64,000 nucleotides of DNA, taken from assembly GCF_014495685.1 (NCBI RefSeq), contig NZ_JACTVI010000006.1:62001-126000 (forward strand), written 5' to 3'. The DNA is from Streptomyces sp. TRM68367. GTDB lineage: Bacteria; Actinomycetota; Actinomycetes; Streptomycetales; Streptomycetaceae. Below, piece after piece: positions 42,619 to 50,953 of this stretch (the stretch's first letter is position 1; each line of letters starts with the position of its first letter). Made by a program: the position numbers and the translations under genes. The notes under the pieces were generated by a model. It was not told the DNA's origin, did not search any database, and saw nothing but the letters and a program-made list of their open reading frames with translations.

Positions 42619-42675
42619 CGGCCCGGGGTCCACGCGCGGTCGACCGGCCTGAGGGCCCGGTCGAACCGCCTTCGG

Positions 42676-42814
42676 CCCGGTTGTCCACCGGCATTCCGTC
42701 CGGCGCCCACCCGCATTCAGTCCGGCGGCCCACCGGCATTCGGCTCCGGGTGCTCACCAGCATTCAGACCGGCTGCCGATCCGCTTTCGGTCCGGCTGCC
42801 CGCTCAGCCCGCCT
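42676..42814. repeat. Imperfect tandem repeat array, 22-24 bp unit
   Basis: Six degenerate copies of a unit near CCGGCGGCCCACCGGCATTC begin at about 42676, 42700, 42722, 42746, 42769 and 42792. The last runs into the 3' end of the ABC transporter gene (stop at 42804), so the array is anchored on that gene end. Copies are not identical and lack constant spacers, so it is not a CRISPR. Confidence 0.75.
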
Positions 42815-44759
42815 TGGGGGCGGGCACCGGCGTGAACTGCTCCGCCTGGAGCGCGTACAACTCCGCGTAGATGCCGCCGGTGGCCAGCAGCTCGTCGGGC
42901 GTGCCGGACTCCACGAGGCGGCCATGGTCGAGGACGTGCACCAGGTCCGCGTGCCGTACCGACGCCAGCCGGTGGGTGATCAGCACGACCGTCTGCCCGC
43001 TGTCCGCCAGCGCGCGGATCCGCTCGAAAACCTCCAGCTCGGCCCGGGCGTCCAGGGCTGCCGTCGGCTCGTCCACAATCAGGATGCGCCCGCGCCGGTA
43101 GGCGGCCCGCGCGATCCCGAGCCGCTGCCACTGGCCGCCGGACAGCTCGTGCCCGCCGCTGAAGTCGCGGGCCAGCAGGGTGTCCAGGCCGCGCGGCAGA
43201 TCCGCGACCACCTCCTCGGCCCCGGCGTCGGCGACCGCCCCGGACAGCCGCTCCTCGGTGAGGGGCGCCGAGGAACGGCCGACCGCGATGTTCACCCGGG
43301 CCGTGAACGGCCACCGCTTGAAGTCCTGCGCAACCATCGCGACCCGCTCGGCCAGCTCCCGCCGGTCCGCCGTCGCCGCGTCGACCCCGTCCCACAGGAC
43401 CCGGCCCCGCTCCGGCGTGTACAGCCCGGCGAGCAGCTTGACCAGGGTCGTCTTGCCGGAGCCGTTCTCGCCGACCAGCGCCACGATCCGGCCCAGCGGG
43501 AGGCTGAGGCTGACGTCGTCCAGGGCCGGTCGGACTGAGTCTCCCGGGTCTCCCGGATATCGGAACGTGACGTTCTCGAACCGGATCTCGCGCGGGTCCT
43601 CCGGCAACGCCCGCCCGCCGACCGGGATCGCCCGCTCGGCCGCCTCGACGTACAGCCGCTCCAGGTCACCCACGAACAGCGCCTCCTCGTGCAGCTGGTT
43701 CACCTCCAGGACCAGCGTGTCCAGGCTCGACGAACCGGTCCGGATCGCGATCACCGCCGTGCCCGCGACCGACAGCGCCATCGTCCCGGTCAGCAGCAGC
43801 CCGCCCAGCGTCGCGTACGTCACCACCGTCGCCAGGCCCGTCCAGGCCGCCGCGATCAGTCCGGTACGGGCGGCGAGCCGGGCCAGCCGGGCCTGCTCCG
43901 TCTCCGCGGTCTCCGACATCGCGCGGAAGTGCCGCAGCAGGAAGGGGCCCACGCTATGCACGCGGATCTCCGGTGCGGCGGCGGGCTCCGTGAGCAGGCT
44001 GCCGATCAGCCGGCCCGCGCGCGCGTGCTGCACCCAGGTGTGGAAGGACTCGTAACGCCGCCTCGCGTTCGTCAGGGCACTCCACGCGCTCGGCAGCGTC
44101 ATCGTCGCCAGCAGCGGGAGCAGCACCGGGTGCAGCACGGTCAGCACGCCGGCCGCCGCGACCAGCGAGATCACCGCGTTGATCACCCGTGTCCCGTACA
44201 TGATCATCCGGCGTGCGGAGGAGGCGCCGTACTGCGCGGTGTCCAGCAGCTTGTGGAAGGCATGGTCCTCGATCGCGGCCAGCTCCACGGCCGCCGCCCG
44301 CTCCAGGTACAGCTCGGTGGCCACCCGCTCCACCTTGGGCTCCAAGCGCCCGGTCGCGTACGTCGACGCGGCCCGCAGCAGCGCCGCGACGAGCATCACG
44401 GCGGCCACGGTCGCCAGCGCCGGAACCGCGCCGCGCAGCCGGTCCTCCATCGACCCGCCGCCCATCAGCCGGGCCAGCGCGCTGTTGACGGCCAGCAGGC
44501 TCACCGCCTGTGCGACGCCCCGGCCCGCCTCGGCGGCCAGCACGACGCGCGTGGCCCGCCGGTCGGCCTGGCGGGCGAGGCGCAGGCTGGAGGCGAGCAG
44601 GGCCGGCAGCCGGACGAGCATGGTCCCGAAGCCCATCTCCAGGAAGGCGCCGCGGTGCTGGTTCCAGCCCATGTCGTAGCGCAGCGGCCCCCCGAAGAGC
44701 AGCCGCTCCGACTCCGAGACCGACGGCGCCTCCGTAGGACCGCCCCGTTTCCTGCCCAC
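42804..44759 (-). CDS. ABC exporter, fused permease-ATPase
   Basis: 651-aa half-transporter. Membrane domain about residues 50-330 with six helices; nucleotide-binding domain 385-620. Walker A VGENGSGKTTLVKLL, Q-loop AMVAQDFKRWPF, signature LSGGQWQRLGIARA, Walker B ILIVDEPTAAL and H-loop VVLITHRLASV are all intact. The GTG at 44759 follows GGGGGAGG by 5 nt and is preferred to an upstream in-frame ATG whose Pro/Arg-rich leader looks non-coding. The WNQHRGAFLEMGFGTMLVRL region near the start is typical of Streptomyces exporters near regulatory or peptide loci. Cargo unknown. Confidence 0.92.
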   Translation of the reverse strand: MGRKRGGPTEAPSVSESERLLFGGPLRYDMGWNQHRGAFLEMGFGTMLVRLPALLASSLRLARQADRRATRVVLAAEAGRGVAQAVSLLAVNSALARLMGGGSMEDRLRGAVPALATVAAVMLVAALLRAASTYATGRLEPKVERVATELYLERAAAVELAAIEDHAFHKLLDTAQYGASSARRMIMYGTRVINAVISLVAAAGVLTVLHPVLLPLLATMTLPSAWSALTNARRRYESFHTWVQHARAGRLIGSLLTEPAAAPEIRVHSVGPFLLRHFRAMSETAETEQARLARLAARTGLIAAAWTGLATVVTYATLGGLLLTGTMALSVAGTAVIAIRTGSSSLDTLVLEVNQLHEEALFVGDLERLYVEAAERAIPVGGRALPEDPREIRFENVTFRYPGDPGDSVRPALDDVSLSLPLGRIVALVGENGSGKTTLVKLLAGLYTPERGRVLWDGVDAATADRRELAERVAMVAQDFKRWPFTARVNIAVGRSSAPLTEERLSGAVADAGAEEVVADLPRGLDTLLARDFSGGHELSGGQWQRLGIARAAYRRGRILIVDEPTAALDARAELEVFERIRALADSGQTVVLITHRLASVRHADLVHVLDHGRLVESGTPDELLATGGIYAELYALQAEQFTPVPAPKAG

Positions 44760-44899
44760 CGCGACCTCCCCCGACGCACGGACCCCGGCGCACGTACGAG
44801 GAGCCACTATCTCGGGGCGGGACCCGTGCGGGCAGGGCGCAGTCCGGGGCGACGGATGCGCGCGGGCGCACGCCGGGAGGGGTGGCGGTGAGGCGTACG

Positions 44900-45000
44900 T
44901 CGGCGTGCCCGCGCGCGCGTGCGCAGGAAGGTGCCCACGGATGTGTGCCCCCACGCGCGCGTGTATGTGGGCGTACGACCGTCACCTCACGCGCGCGTGC
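44900..45000. repeat. Cluster of CACGCGCGCGTG palindromes
   Basis: Two perfect copies (44952-44963 and 44988-44999) and one partial alternating CG tract (44910-44922) lie within 100 bp in the gap between two minus-strand genes, interspersed with GTGCCCACG-type words. They follow the stop of the 144-aa gene and could act as a composite terminator or as a protein target. Confidence 0.6.
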
Positions 45001-45030
45001 CCACGGCCCTGCCCTCGCGCCCTCGCGTGT

Positions 45031-45465
45031 CTACGCGCTCACCGGCCGCGACCACGAGGGCGTCGTCCCCGTCAGCAGGCATACGGCCAGGTAGAGCGGT
45101 ATCGGCGGGGTGTACGGCAGCGTGCCGTCCGGGCGGTGGATCAGGCCGGGAAGATCCGGCGTGTCCGGGACGACCGCATCCGTGGCGTAATGCGCGGGCG
45201 CGGGCCACTCCAGGGCGTAGTCGGAGTCGGACGGAACGATCCACCACCAGTGCGCCGCGTCGGCGAAGACGCACCCCACGCTGGGCAGCCGGGGCATCAC
45301 CAGCGGGCCGAGCCGGGCGGGTACCGCCACCGCGTCGCAGCCCAGGGGGGCCGTCATGCCCTCCGGCACGGTCAGCCGCCGGAGTGTGCCCGGCGTACGC
45401 AGCCCGCGCTGGAGGCGGACCATCGTGTCCAGGTTGAGCACTCGGCCGCCGGACCCGGCCCTCAC
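45031..45465 (-). CDS. Conserved hypothetical protein coupled to the RsbW-like ATPase gene
   Basis: 144 aa, no named domain. Segments that look conserved: RRLTVPEGMTAPLGCDAVAV, SVGCVFADAAHWWWIVPSDS and DYALEWPAPAHYATDAVV, ending HRPDGTLPYTPPIPLYLAVC. Its GTG overlaps the TGA of the ATPase gene (GTGA), so translation is coupled. I recall similar proteins beside RsbW-like/XRE genes in other Streptomyces, suggesting a functional link of unknown nature. Cytoplasmic; the Trp-rich centre may bind a partner. Confidence 0.7.
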   Translation of the reverse strand: MRAGSGGRVLNLDTMVRLQRGLRTPGTLRRLTVPEGMTAPLGCDAVAVPARLGPLVMPRLPSVGCVFADAAHWWWIVPSDSDYALEWPAPAHYATDAVVPDTPDLPGLIHRPDGTLPYTPPIPLYLAVCLLTGTTPSWSRPVSA

Positions 45466-46220
45466 ACCCACTCGGCCCCCGTTCCGTGACGGTGTGCCTG
45501 TCGCTGTGCGCGTATCCATGGCTGCGGCCGCGACGCCGGCGGTGTGTGCGACGCCGGCGGTGTGCGCGACGCCGGCTGTGCGTGCGACCACGGCGAGGTC
45601 CGAGCCGGTGCCGGTGCCGGTATCGGTGCCTGGGCCTGTCGCCGCGCACCGGCCCGCGCCGCCTCCTCGCCGACCGACCCGCCGGGCGGACCCGGTTTCG
45701 GCCGGGTGCCCCACCCCAGGTCGTTGCGAGGATCGGCCGGGTCGGCCCCGCGTGGCAGCTCGGCCCAGACCAGCAGCCCGGGACCGTGCTCGTGAGCACC
45801 CCAGGCGTGGCACAGCGCGTCGATGAGGAGCAATCCCCTCCCGTGCTCCTCCTCCGGACGCTGCCGGGCCGACGGGTGCGGGTCGCCCGGCGCGCAGCCC
45901 TCGTCACGCACGGCAATGCGCACGAGGTCGTCGCCGTCGTCGTGCAACTCGCACACGATGTGGGTACTCGCCGTGTGCACGATCGCGTTGGTGACCAGTT
46001 CGGAGATCACCAGGGCGGCCGTGTCGCACGAGTCCTCGCACACCGACCAGCCGGTCAGCCGGGCCCGCGTCAGGCGCCTGGCCTGTGCGGGGGAGTCGGG
46101 GTGAGCGGCCAGCTCGAAACGGAACCGGCGCGTGGCAGCGGCCCTGGCGGGGCTGCCATCGGCACCGAGGCCGATAAGGCCAACGGCGGCGTCTGTTCCT
46201 AAGGGCGCGGACGGAATCAC
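45462..46220 (-). CDS. RsbW/SpoIIAB-like ATP-binding protein with repetitive tail
   Basis: 252 aa. Residues 40-165 form a GHKL ATPase of the anti-sigma-factor kinase type: N box ISELVTNAIVHT, G1 AVRDEGCAPGDP, G2 HGRGLLLIDALCHAWG. Such proteins commonly phosphorylate anti-anti-sigma proteins in Streptomyces. The last 80 residues are low-complexity, with three 18-bp DNA repeats (45530-45583) encoding TPPASH-type units, so tail length may vary between strains. GTG 46220 is chosen as start; a TTG 12 codons upstream is the alternative. Divergent from the XRE gene across the inverted repeats at 46245-46280. Confidence 0.83.
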   Translation of the reverse strand: MIPSAPLGTDAAVGLIGLGADGSPARAAATRRFRFELAAHPDSPAQARRLTRARLTGWSVCEDSCDTAALVISELVTNAIVHTASTHIVCELHDDGDDLVRIAVRDEGCAPGDPHPSARQRPEEEHGRGLLLIDALCHAWGAHEHGPGLLVWAELPRGADPADPRNDLGWGTRPKPGPPGGSVGEEAARAGARRQAQAPIPAPAPARTSPWSHAQPASRTPPASHTPPASRPQPWIRAQRQAHRHGTGAEWV

Positions 46221-46244
46221 GCTTGCCACTATCGCCCCGCCGTG

Positions 46245-46280
46245 GACACTTGGCAAGTGTCACTCTGAAAATTGCAGAGT
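46245..46280. promoter_or_regulatory. Two adjacent inverted repeats between the RsbW-like and XRE genes
   Basis: GACACTTG-G-CAAGTGTC (46245-46261) is immediately followed by ACTCTG-7 nt-CAGAGT (46262-46280). Both are perfect. The spacer AAAATTG is A/T-rich. They sit in the divergent gap, 25 bp from the ATPase start and about 175 bp before the XRE start, and are good candidates for binding by the XRE protein. Confidence 0.6.
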
Positions 46281-46455
46281 GCTGGGTGACGTTCTGTACG
46301 GTCGTGGCACACTGCTCGCAACAGCACGTGGAGCGGCGCCAATTGAGATCACCGAAGGTCTGCCCCCGGATCGCGCCGGGGCACCGCCGGAGCTTCGAGT
46401 GGGTCTTCGAGCGGCGCCGTATGGCTGTCAGGAATCCCTTTGCTGGAGGTGGAGC

Positions 46456-47316
46456 GTGAGCGAGCCACGGTCCGCGCCGACGGTCGGACAGGTCGTCCTC
46501 GGTCGGCGCCTGCTGGAGCTGCGGGAACGCGCCGGCCTCAAACGCGAGGAGGCCGCCCGCATCCTGCGCGTCGCACCTGCCACGGTCCGCCGTATGGAGA
46601 CGGCCGAGGTCGCGCTCAAGATCCCCTACCTCCAGCTGCTCCTGAAGGCGTACGGCGTCTCCGACGAGGAGGCCGAGGCCTTCGTCCAGCTGGCCGAGGA
46701 GGCCAATCAGCCCGGCTGGTGGCAGCGCTTCCACGACATCCTGCCCGGCTGGTTCTCGATGTACGTCAGCCTGGAGGGCGCGGCCAGCCTCATCCGCAGC
46801 TACGAGCCCCACTTCGTGCCGGGCCTGCTGCAGACCGAGGAGTACGCGCGCCGGGTGCTGAAGTCCGGTGCCATCGGGCAGACCCGGCCCGAGGACATCG
46901 AGGGTCATGTCGCGCTGCGCATGCAGCGCCAGGAGCTGCTCACCCGCAAGGACGCGCCCCGGTTGTGGGTCGTGATGGACGAGACAGCGCTGCGCCGCCC
47001 GGTCGGCGGCCCGGAGGTGATGCGTGCCCAGATCGACAAACTGCTCGACGCCACGAAGCTGCCCAACCTGACGCTGCAGGTCTCCCCGTTCGCCAAGGGG
47101 CCGCACCCCGGCACGTACGGGCCCTTCGTGCTGTTCCGATTCGCCATGCCGGAGCTTCCGGACATGGTCTACAGCGAGTACCTGACCGGCGCCGTCTATC
47201 TCGACGCGCGCGCAGAGGTGGCGACCCACCTCGAGGTCATGGACCGCATGGCGGCGCAGGCCGCTACTGCACATCGCACGAAGGAGATCCTGAAGGATCT
47301 CCGCAAGGAGCTGTGA
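46456..47316 (+). CDS. XRE-family regulator with DUF5753 domain
   Basis: 286 aa. N-terminal helix-turn-helix (residues 8-65): VGQVVLGRRLLELRERAGLK, REEAARILRVAPATVRRMET. The C-terminal DUF5753 domain (90-280) contains LIRSYEPHFVPGLLQTEEYA, RMQRQELLTRKDAPRLWVVM, DETALRRPVGG and PYGPF-like sequence. GTG 46456 behind GGAGGTGGAGC. This is the WhiJ-type regulator class that works with small DUF397 partners in Streptomyces development and antibiotic control; the DUF397 gene begins at the very next base after its stop. Confidence 0.93.
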   Translation: MSEPRSAPTVGQVVLGRRLLELRERAGLKREEAARILRVAPATVRRMETAEVALKIPYLQLLLKAYGVSDEEAEAFVQLAEEANQPGWWQRFHDILPGWFSMYVSLEGAASLIRSYEPHFVPGLLQTEEYARRVLKSGAIGQTRPEDIEGHVALRMQRQELLTRKDAPRLWVVMDETALRRPVGGPEVMRAQIDKLLDATKLPNLTLQVSPFAKGPHPGTYGPFVLFRFAMPELPDMVYSEYLTGAVYLDARAEVATHLEVMDRMAAQAATAHRTKEILKDLRKEL

Positions 47317-47592
47317 ATGGAACGCATCAAGCCCCAGCCCCAGCCGAGGGTCCGCGGTGAGCGGATCTACAACGGCATGCCCGCCCGGGAGCTGGGCAGC
47401 GAGGGCTGGCACAAGCCGTGGAGCGGCGGCAACGGAGGGAACTGCCTGGAGGCCATGAAGCTCGCCGACGGCCGGATAGCCGTACGGCAGTCCACCGACC
47501 CGGACGGGCCGGCGCTGATCTACACCACCGACGAGATGACGGCGTTCATCGAAGGCGCCAAGGCGGGGGAGGCCGACTTCCTGCTGACGTAA
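47317..47592 (+). CDS. DUF397 (BldB-type partner) small protein
   Basis: 91 aa. Although DUF397 proteins are usually 60-80 residues, the core is present: PARELGSEGWHKPWSGGNGG, NCLEAMKLADGRIAVRQSTD, IYTTDEMTAFIEGAKAGEAD. ATG is contiguous with the TGA of the XRE gene. In described WhiJ-like pairs the small protein modulates DNA binding by the XRE partner; the same is inferred here. Confidence 0.88.
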   Translation: MERIKPQPQPRVRGERIYNGMPARELGSEGWHKPWSGGNGGNCLEAMKLADGRIAVRQSTDPDGPALIYTTDEMTAFIEGAKAGEADFLLT

Positions 47593-47693
47593 GGCCTGTG
47601 CCCCTTGTGTGGCCACCCTGTTGTGTTCAGTCAATTCCCTAAGCTTGGCACTGAGTTGATCATTATTTGCTGCGGACCCTTATGGAGCGAGCC

Positions 47694-48010
47694 ATGACCG
47701 GGCAGTCCCCCGTCGAGATCGACACGAGCAGACCCCATCCCGCGCGGATGTACGACTGGTACCTCGGCGGCAAGGACAGCTACCCGGTCGACGAGGAGAT
47801 GGGCCGGCAGATGCTCACCCTCGACCCGCGGGTTCCGGTGATGGCGCGCGTCAACCGTGCGTTCATGCACCGGGCCACCCGCTGGCTGGCCACGGCCGGC
47901 GTCCGCCAGTTCCTGGACATCGGCACCGGCATCCCCACCGAGCCCAACCTCCACCAGATCGCCCAGGAGGTCGCGCCCGACGCGCGCGTCGTCTACTGCG
48001 ACAACGACCC
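47694..48010 (+). pseudogene. Truncated DUF574 SAM methyltransferase
   Basis: First 105 residues of a DUF574-type S-adenosyl methyltransferase: PHPARMYDWYLGGKDSYPVD, NRAFMHRATRWLATAGVRQF, LDIGTGIPTEPNLHQIAQEV, ARVVYCDNDP. The normal protein continues for about 160 more residues, but after YCDNDP the frame enters unrelated sequence. The start is intact with GGAG upstream. The breakpoint near 48010 abuts a minus-strand relic of a different gene. Confidence 0.75.
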
Positions 48011-48230
48011 GTGCGCATCGCATCCGGTCGGTGCGCACCTCGACAGGATCGGCACCGAACATCACCCGCCGACACGCGCCGTGAGCATCGGCTGCACCAG
48101 CACCGCCATGGGCGCCGTGAACCGTTCGGGCAGGTGCGCGGTGAAAGCCGCCTTTCGGACGGCCTCGGCGGAAAAACCCTGACTCGGCACCACGACGTCC
48201 CGGGCGGCTCTTCCACCCGCAGGACCGGCA
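48011..48230 (-). pseudogene. Fragment resembling a PEP-synthase/rifampin-phosphotransferase ATP-grasp domain
   Basis: Reading leftward: GFSAEAVRKAAFTAHLPERF, TAPMAVLVQPMLTARVGG, then after a frameshift MMFGADPVEVRTDRMR. The pattern AVLVQ-M---AGV-F-ADPV is that of PEP/pyruvate-binding domains. Only about 70 residues survive, with one frameshift, joined head-on to the truncated methyltransferase. The family call rests on one motif. Confidence 0.45.
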
Positions 48231-48456
48231 CCTCGTCCGTGGACCGGACCCCGCGCGACACGGCTCCTCCGGGCGCAGGAGCCCGCGCGGCCGTTACCCG
48301 TCGCTTCGGGACCTGGATCAATCGGCGCCGAGGCCATCTCCGAGCCCGTCGCGGTGGGGCGTGTCCGGGTGCCGGAGTGGGGCACTCCCGTCGAGAGCGA
48401 TGCCCTGCCAGGCGGCAGCCTTGACCGTGGTCGGCCGGGTGCCGGGCCGCAGCGCA

Positions 48457-49950
48457 CTACACGGTCATCGGCCGGTCAAAGGGCGATATCGGCGCCGGCA
48501 ACCGCGAACTCCCCGTCAGATAACGGTCGACCGCCGCCGCCACAGCCCGCCCCTCCGCGATCGCCCACACGATCAGCGACTGCCCCCGAGCCGCATCCCC
48601 CGCGACAAACACGCCGGAGACACTCGTGGCAAACCCGGCATCTCGCACGACCGTGCCCCGCGGCTCCAGCTCCAGCCCCAGCTGGTCGATGAGCCCGTCA
48701 CCCCGGTCGGGCCCGGAGAAACCGAGCGCGAGCAGCACAAGGTCCGCGGGCAGCGCCCGCCCGGTGCCCGGCACCGGGCTGCGCCCGGCGTCCACCTCGA
48801 CCAGGTGCAGCGACCGCACGTGCCCGTCCGCGTCGCCGGTGAACCGTAGCGTCGACGCCGCGAACAGCCGCGCGTCCGCGTCCGCCTCCGCCTCCGGCGC
48901 CGTCCGCAGATCGCGCGCCTCCTCGTGCGCGGCCGACAGCCGGTAGATCTTCGGATACGTCGGCCACGGCTCGACGTCCTCGTCGCGTTCCGTACCCGGC
49001 TGGGGGTAGATGTCCAGCTGGGTCACCGACGCGGCCCCTTCCCGCACCGCCGTACCCAGACAGTCCGCCCCCGTGTCACCACCGCCGACGATCACGACGT
49101 GCTTCCCGGCGGCGGACAGCGGCGACACCTCCAGGTCCCCCTCGCACACCCGGTTGGCCAGCGGCAGATACTCCATGGCCTGGTGAATCCCCGCCAACTC
49201 CCGCCCCGGTACGGGAAGCTCCCGCCACGCCGTCGCCCCGGTCGCGATCACCACGGCGTCGTAGCGGGCCCGCAGTTCCGCCGCGTCGACATCCCGCCCG
49301 ACCGCGAGGGACGTACGGAACTTGGTCCCCTCGGCCCGCATCTGATCGAGCCGCCGCTCCAGGTGATGCTTCTCCATCTTGAACTCGGGGATGCCGTACC
49401 GCATCAGCCCGCCGATCCGGTCGTCCTTCTCGTACACGGCGACCGTGTGCCCGGCCCGGGTCAGCTGCTGCGCCGCGGCCAGCCCGGTGGGTCCCGAGCC
49501 GATCACCGCGACCGTCTTGCCGGACAGCCGGTCCGGCGGGCTCGGCGGCGCGAAGCCCTCCTCCCACACCTTGTCGGCGATCGCGCACTCGACGTTCTTG
49601 ATGGTGACGGCCGGCTGGTTGATCGCCAGCACGCAACCCGCCTCGCACGGAGCCGGGCACAACCGGCCGGTGAACTCCGGGAAGTTGTTGGTGGCGTGCA
49701 GCCGGTCGGCCGCCGTCCGCCAGTCGTCGCGGGAGACCAGGTCGTTCCACTCGGGGATGAGGTTGCCGAGCGGGCAGGCGTCGTGGCAGAAGGGGATTCC
49801 GCAGTCCATGCAGCGGTCGGCCTGCTGGTTGACGATGGGCAGCAGCGCCCCGGGGACGTAGACCTCGTTCCAGTCCCGGACCCGCTCCTCGACCGGCCGG
49901 CGGGGCCAGTCCTGGCGAGGCGTGGTCATGAATCCCTTGGGATCGGCCAT
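48457..49950 (-). CDS. gltD: Glutamate synthase small-subunit-like NADPH oxidoreductase (orphan GltD)
   Basis: 497 aa. N-terminal Fe-S domain with CMDCGIPFCHDACPLGN (Cys47, 50, 55, 59) and LCPAPCEAGCVLAI. FAD site VIGSGPTGLAAAQQLTRAGH and NADPH site VIVGGGDTGADCLGTAVREG, ending SVSGVFVAGDAARGQSLIVW. This is the full GltD layout that passes electrons from NADPH to a partner. ATG 49950 gives MADPKGFMTTPRQDWPRRPV. No gltB neighbours it, so it is either a second, unlinked GltD or feeds another enzyme. Confidence 0.9.
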   Translation of the reverse strand: MADPKGFMTTPRQDWPRRPVEERVRDWNEVYVPGALLPIVNQQADRCMDCGIPFCHDACPLGNLIPEWNDLVSRDDWRTAADRLHATNNFPEFTGRLCPAPCEAGCVLAINQPAVTIKNVECAIADKVWEEGFAPPSPPDRLSGKTVAVIGSGPTGLAAAQQLTRAGHTVAVYEKDDRIGGLMRYGIPEFKMEKHHLERRLDQMRAEGTKFRTSLAVGRDVDAAELRARYDAVVIATGATAWRELPVPGRELAGIHQAMEYLPLANRVCEGDLEVSPLSAAGKHVVIVGGGDTGADCLGTAVREGAASVTQLDIYPQPGTERDEDVEPWPTYPKIYRLSAAHEEARDLRTAPEAEADADARLFAASTLRFTGDADGHVRSLHLVEVDAGRSPVPGTGRALPADLVLLALGFSGPDRGDGLIDQLGLELEPRGTVVRDAGFATSVSGVFVAGDAARGQSLIVWAIAEGRAVAAAVDRYLTGSSRLPAPISPFDRPMTV

Positions 49951-50085
49951 GGCCGTCTTCCTTGCGTACGCGTGTGACAAGCCGTGCGTCGTCGGGCGGC
50001 ACTCCTGCGGCAACAATACGTCCCCGCGGCCGCGTCCGCAGAGTGCCGGACAGCGCTTTCTGCGCAGGATCCGGCAGTTCCCCGC

Positions 50086-50565
50086 TCAGGTGAGGGCCAG
50101 CAGGTACGCCAGCGCCGCCCCGGCCGAGGCGATCATGCGGACGTGGTTCCACATCGTCCACTCACGCACGTACGTCGGCCAGTACGCGGCTGCCTCCGGC
50201 GTACCCGGGCCCAGCCTCGTCAGCGCCTCGTTGCGCGGCACGTTCGCGACCATGGTGAGCCCGAACGACCCGACCAGGTACAGCACGCTGCCCACCAGCA
50301 ACTCCGCCGTCCCCCCGTCCGGCCACAGCACGAACGTCACCACGGCGATCACCGAGCACAGCACGGTCGTCCCCAGGAACAGGACCATGAATGCCGGTGC
50401 CAGCGCACTCGCGTTGATCGCGTTCATGGCGGCGACGCCCTGCGCGGGCGGCAGCGCGGCGAGCCCGCGCATGACGAACACCGAGAAGGCGCCGAAGACT
50501 CCGGCCATCAGGCCCGTCCCGAGCACACCCAGCACCGTCAGCACGAAATACGGTCCATCGATCAT
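50086..50565 (-). CDS. DUF1772 (anthrone-oxygenase-like) membrane protein
   Basis: 159 aa with four hydrophobic helices: FVLTVLGVLGTGLMAGVFGA, PAFMVLFLGTTVLCSVIAVV, ELLVGSVLYLVGSFGLTMVA and VRMIASAGAALAYLLALT. NVPRNEALTRLGPGT before the last helix, with WNHVRM, is the conserved DUF1772 segment (N-x-x-N... W--WN--R). ATG 50565 chosen; GTG 9 bases upstream is an alternative. Function in primary metabolism unknown; some members oxidise anthrones. Confidence 0.83.
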   Translation of the reverse strand: MIDGPYFVLTVLGVLGTGLMAGVFGAFSVFVMRGLAALPPAQGVAAMNAINASALAPAFMVLFLGTTVLCSVIAVVTFVLWPDGGTAELLVGSVLYLVGSFGLTMVANVPRNEALTRLGPGTPEAAAYWPTYVREWTMWNHVRMIASAGAALAYLLALT

Positions 50566-50755
50566 GACAGCGTCCACTCCCGCCCATCGAGCCGAGCGCC
50601 GCTCGGCACCGTCCGTCACCACCAGTGAAATCCCCCAGGACCACAGCGACCATCACAGAACACCGCGAACCCATACGCGAGCGGCCACGGCCCAGTCCGG
50701 CAGGCCCAGCCGCATCGCCTTGGCGGCTCACCGTTCGTCGGCTCCTCCGTTCTGC

Positions 50756-50806
50756 CGCGACGGCGAGACCGACGCGCAACCATGACGACGCAACCCGGCC
50801 CCATCG
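50756..50806. repeat. Dispersed intergenic repeat, degenerate copy E
   Basis: GCGACGGCGAGACCGACGCG, then CAACCATGACGACGCAA, then CCCGGCCCCATCGGC. Matches the order of blocks in copy D 115 bp away, with the core altered. Confidence 0.45.
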
Positions 50807-50869
50807 GCTTTCGTCCCTGCGCGAACTCGGTACCGGTCACGCCTCCGGCCCGGTGTTCCTGACTCGCCG

Positions 50870-50935
50870 GTCCCAAATCTCCGCCACAACGGCGCGTAAC
50901 CCCACGACCGCGCAGCCCGGCGGTGCCGAACCCTT
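50870..50935. repeat. Dispersed intergenic repeat, copy D
   Basis: CCAAATCTCCGCCACAACGG, then CGCGTAACCCCACGACCGCG, then CAGCCCGGCGGTGCCGAACC. Lies just past the 3' end of the DUF2293 gene. The remaining part of 50566-50953 shows no gene. Confidence 0.7.
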
Positions 50936-50953
50936 CGCAACCCCACTCACTCC

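Noticed and set aside
42676..42814. CRISPR array
   Set aside because: Units are 22-24 bp, degenerate and contiguous with no unique spacers, and no cas gene is nearby.
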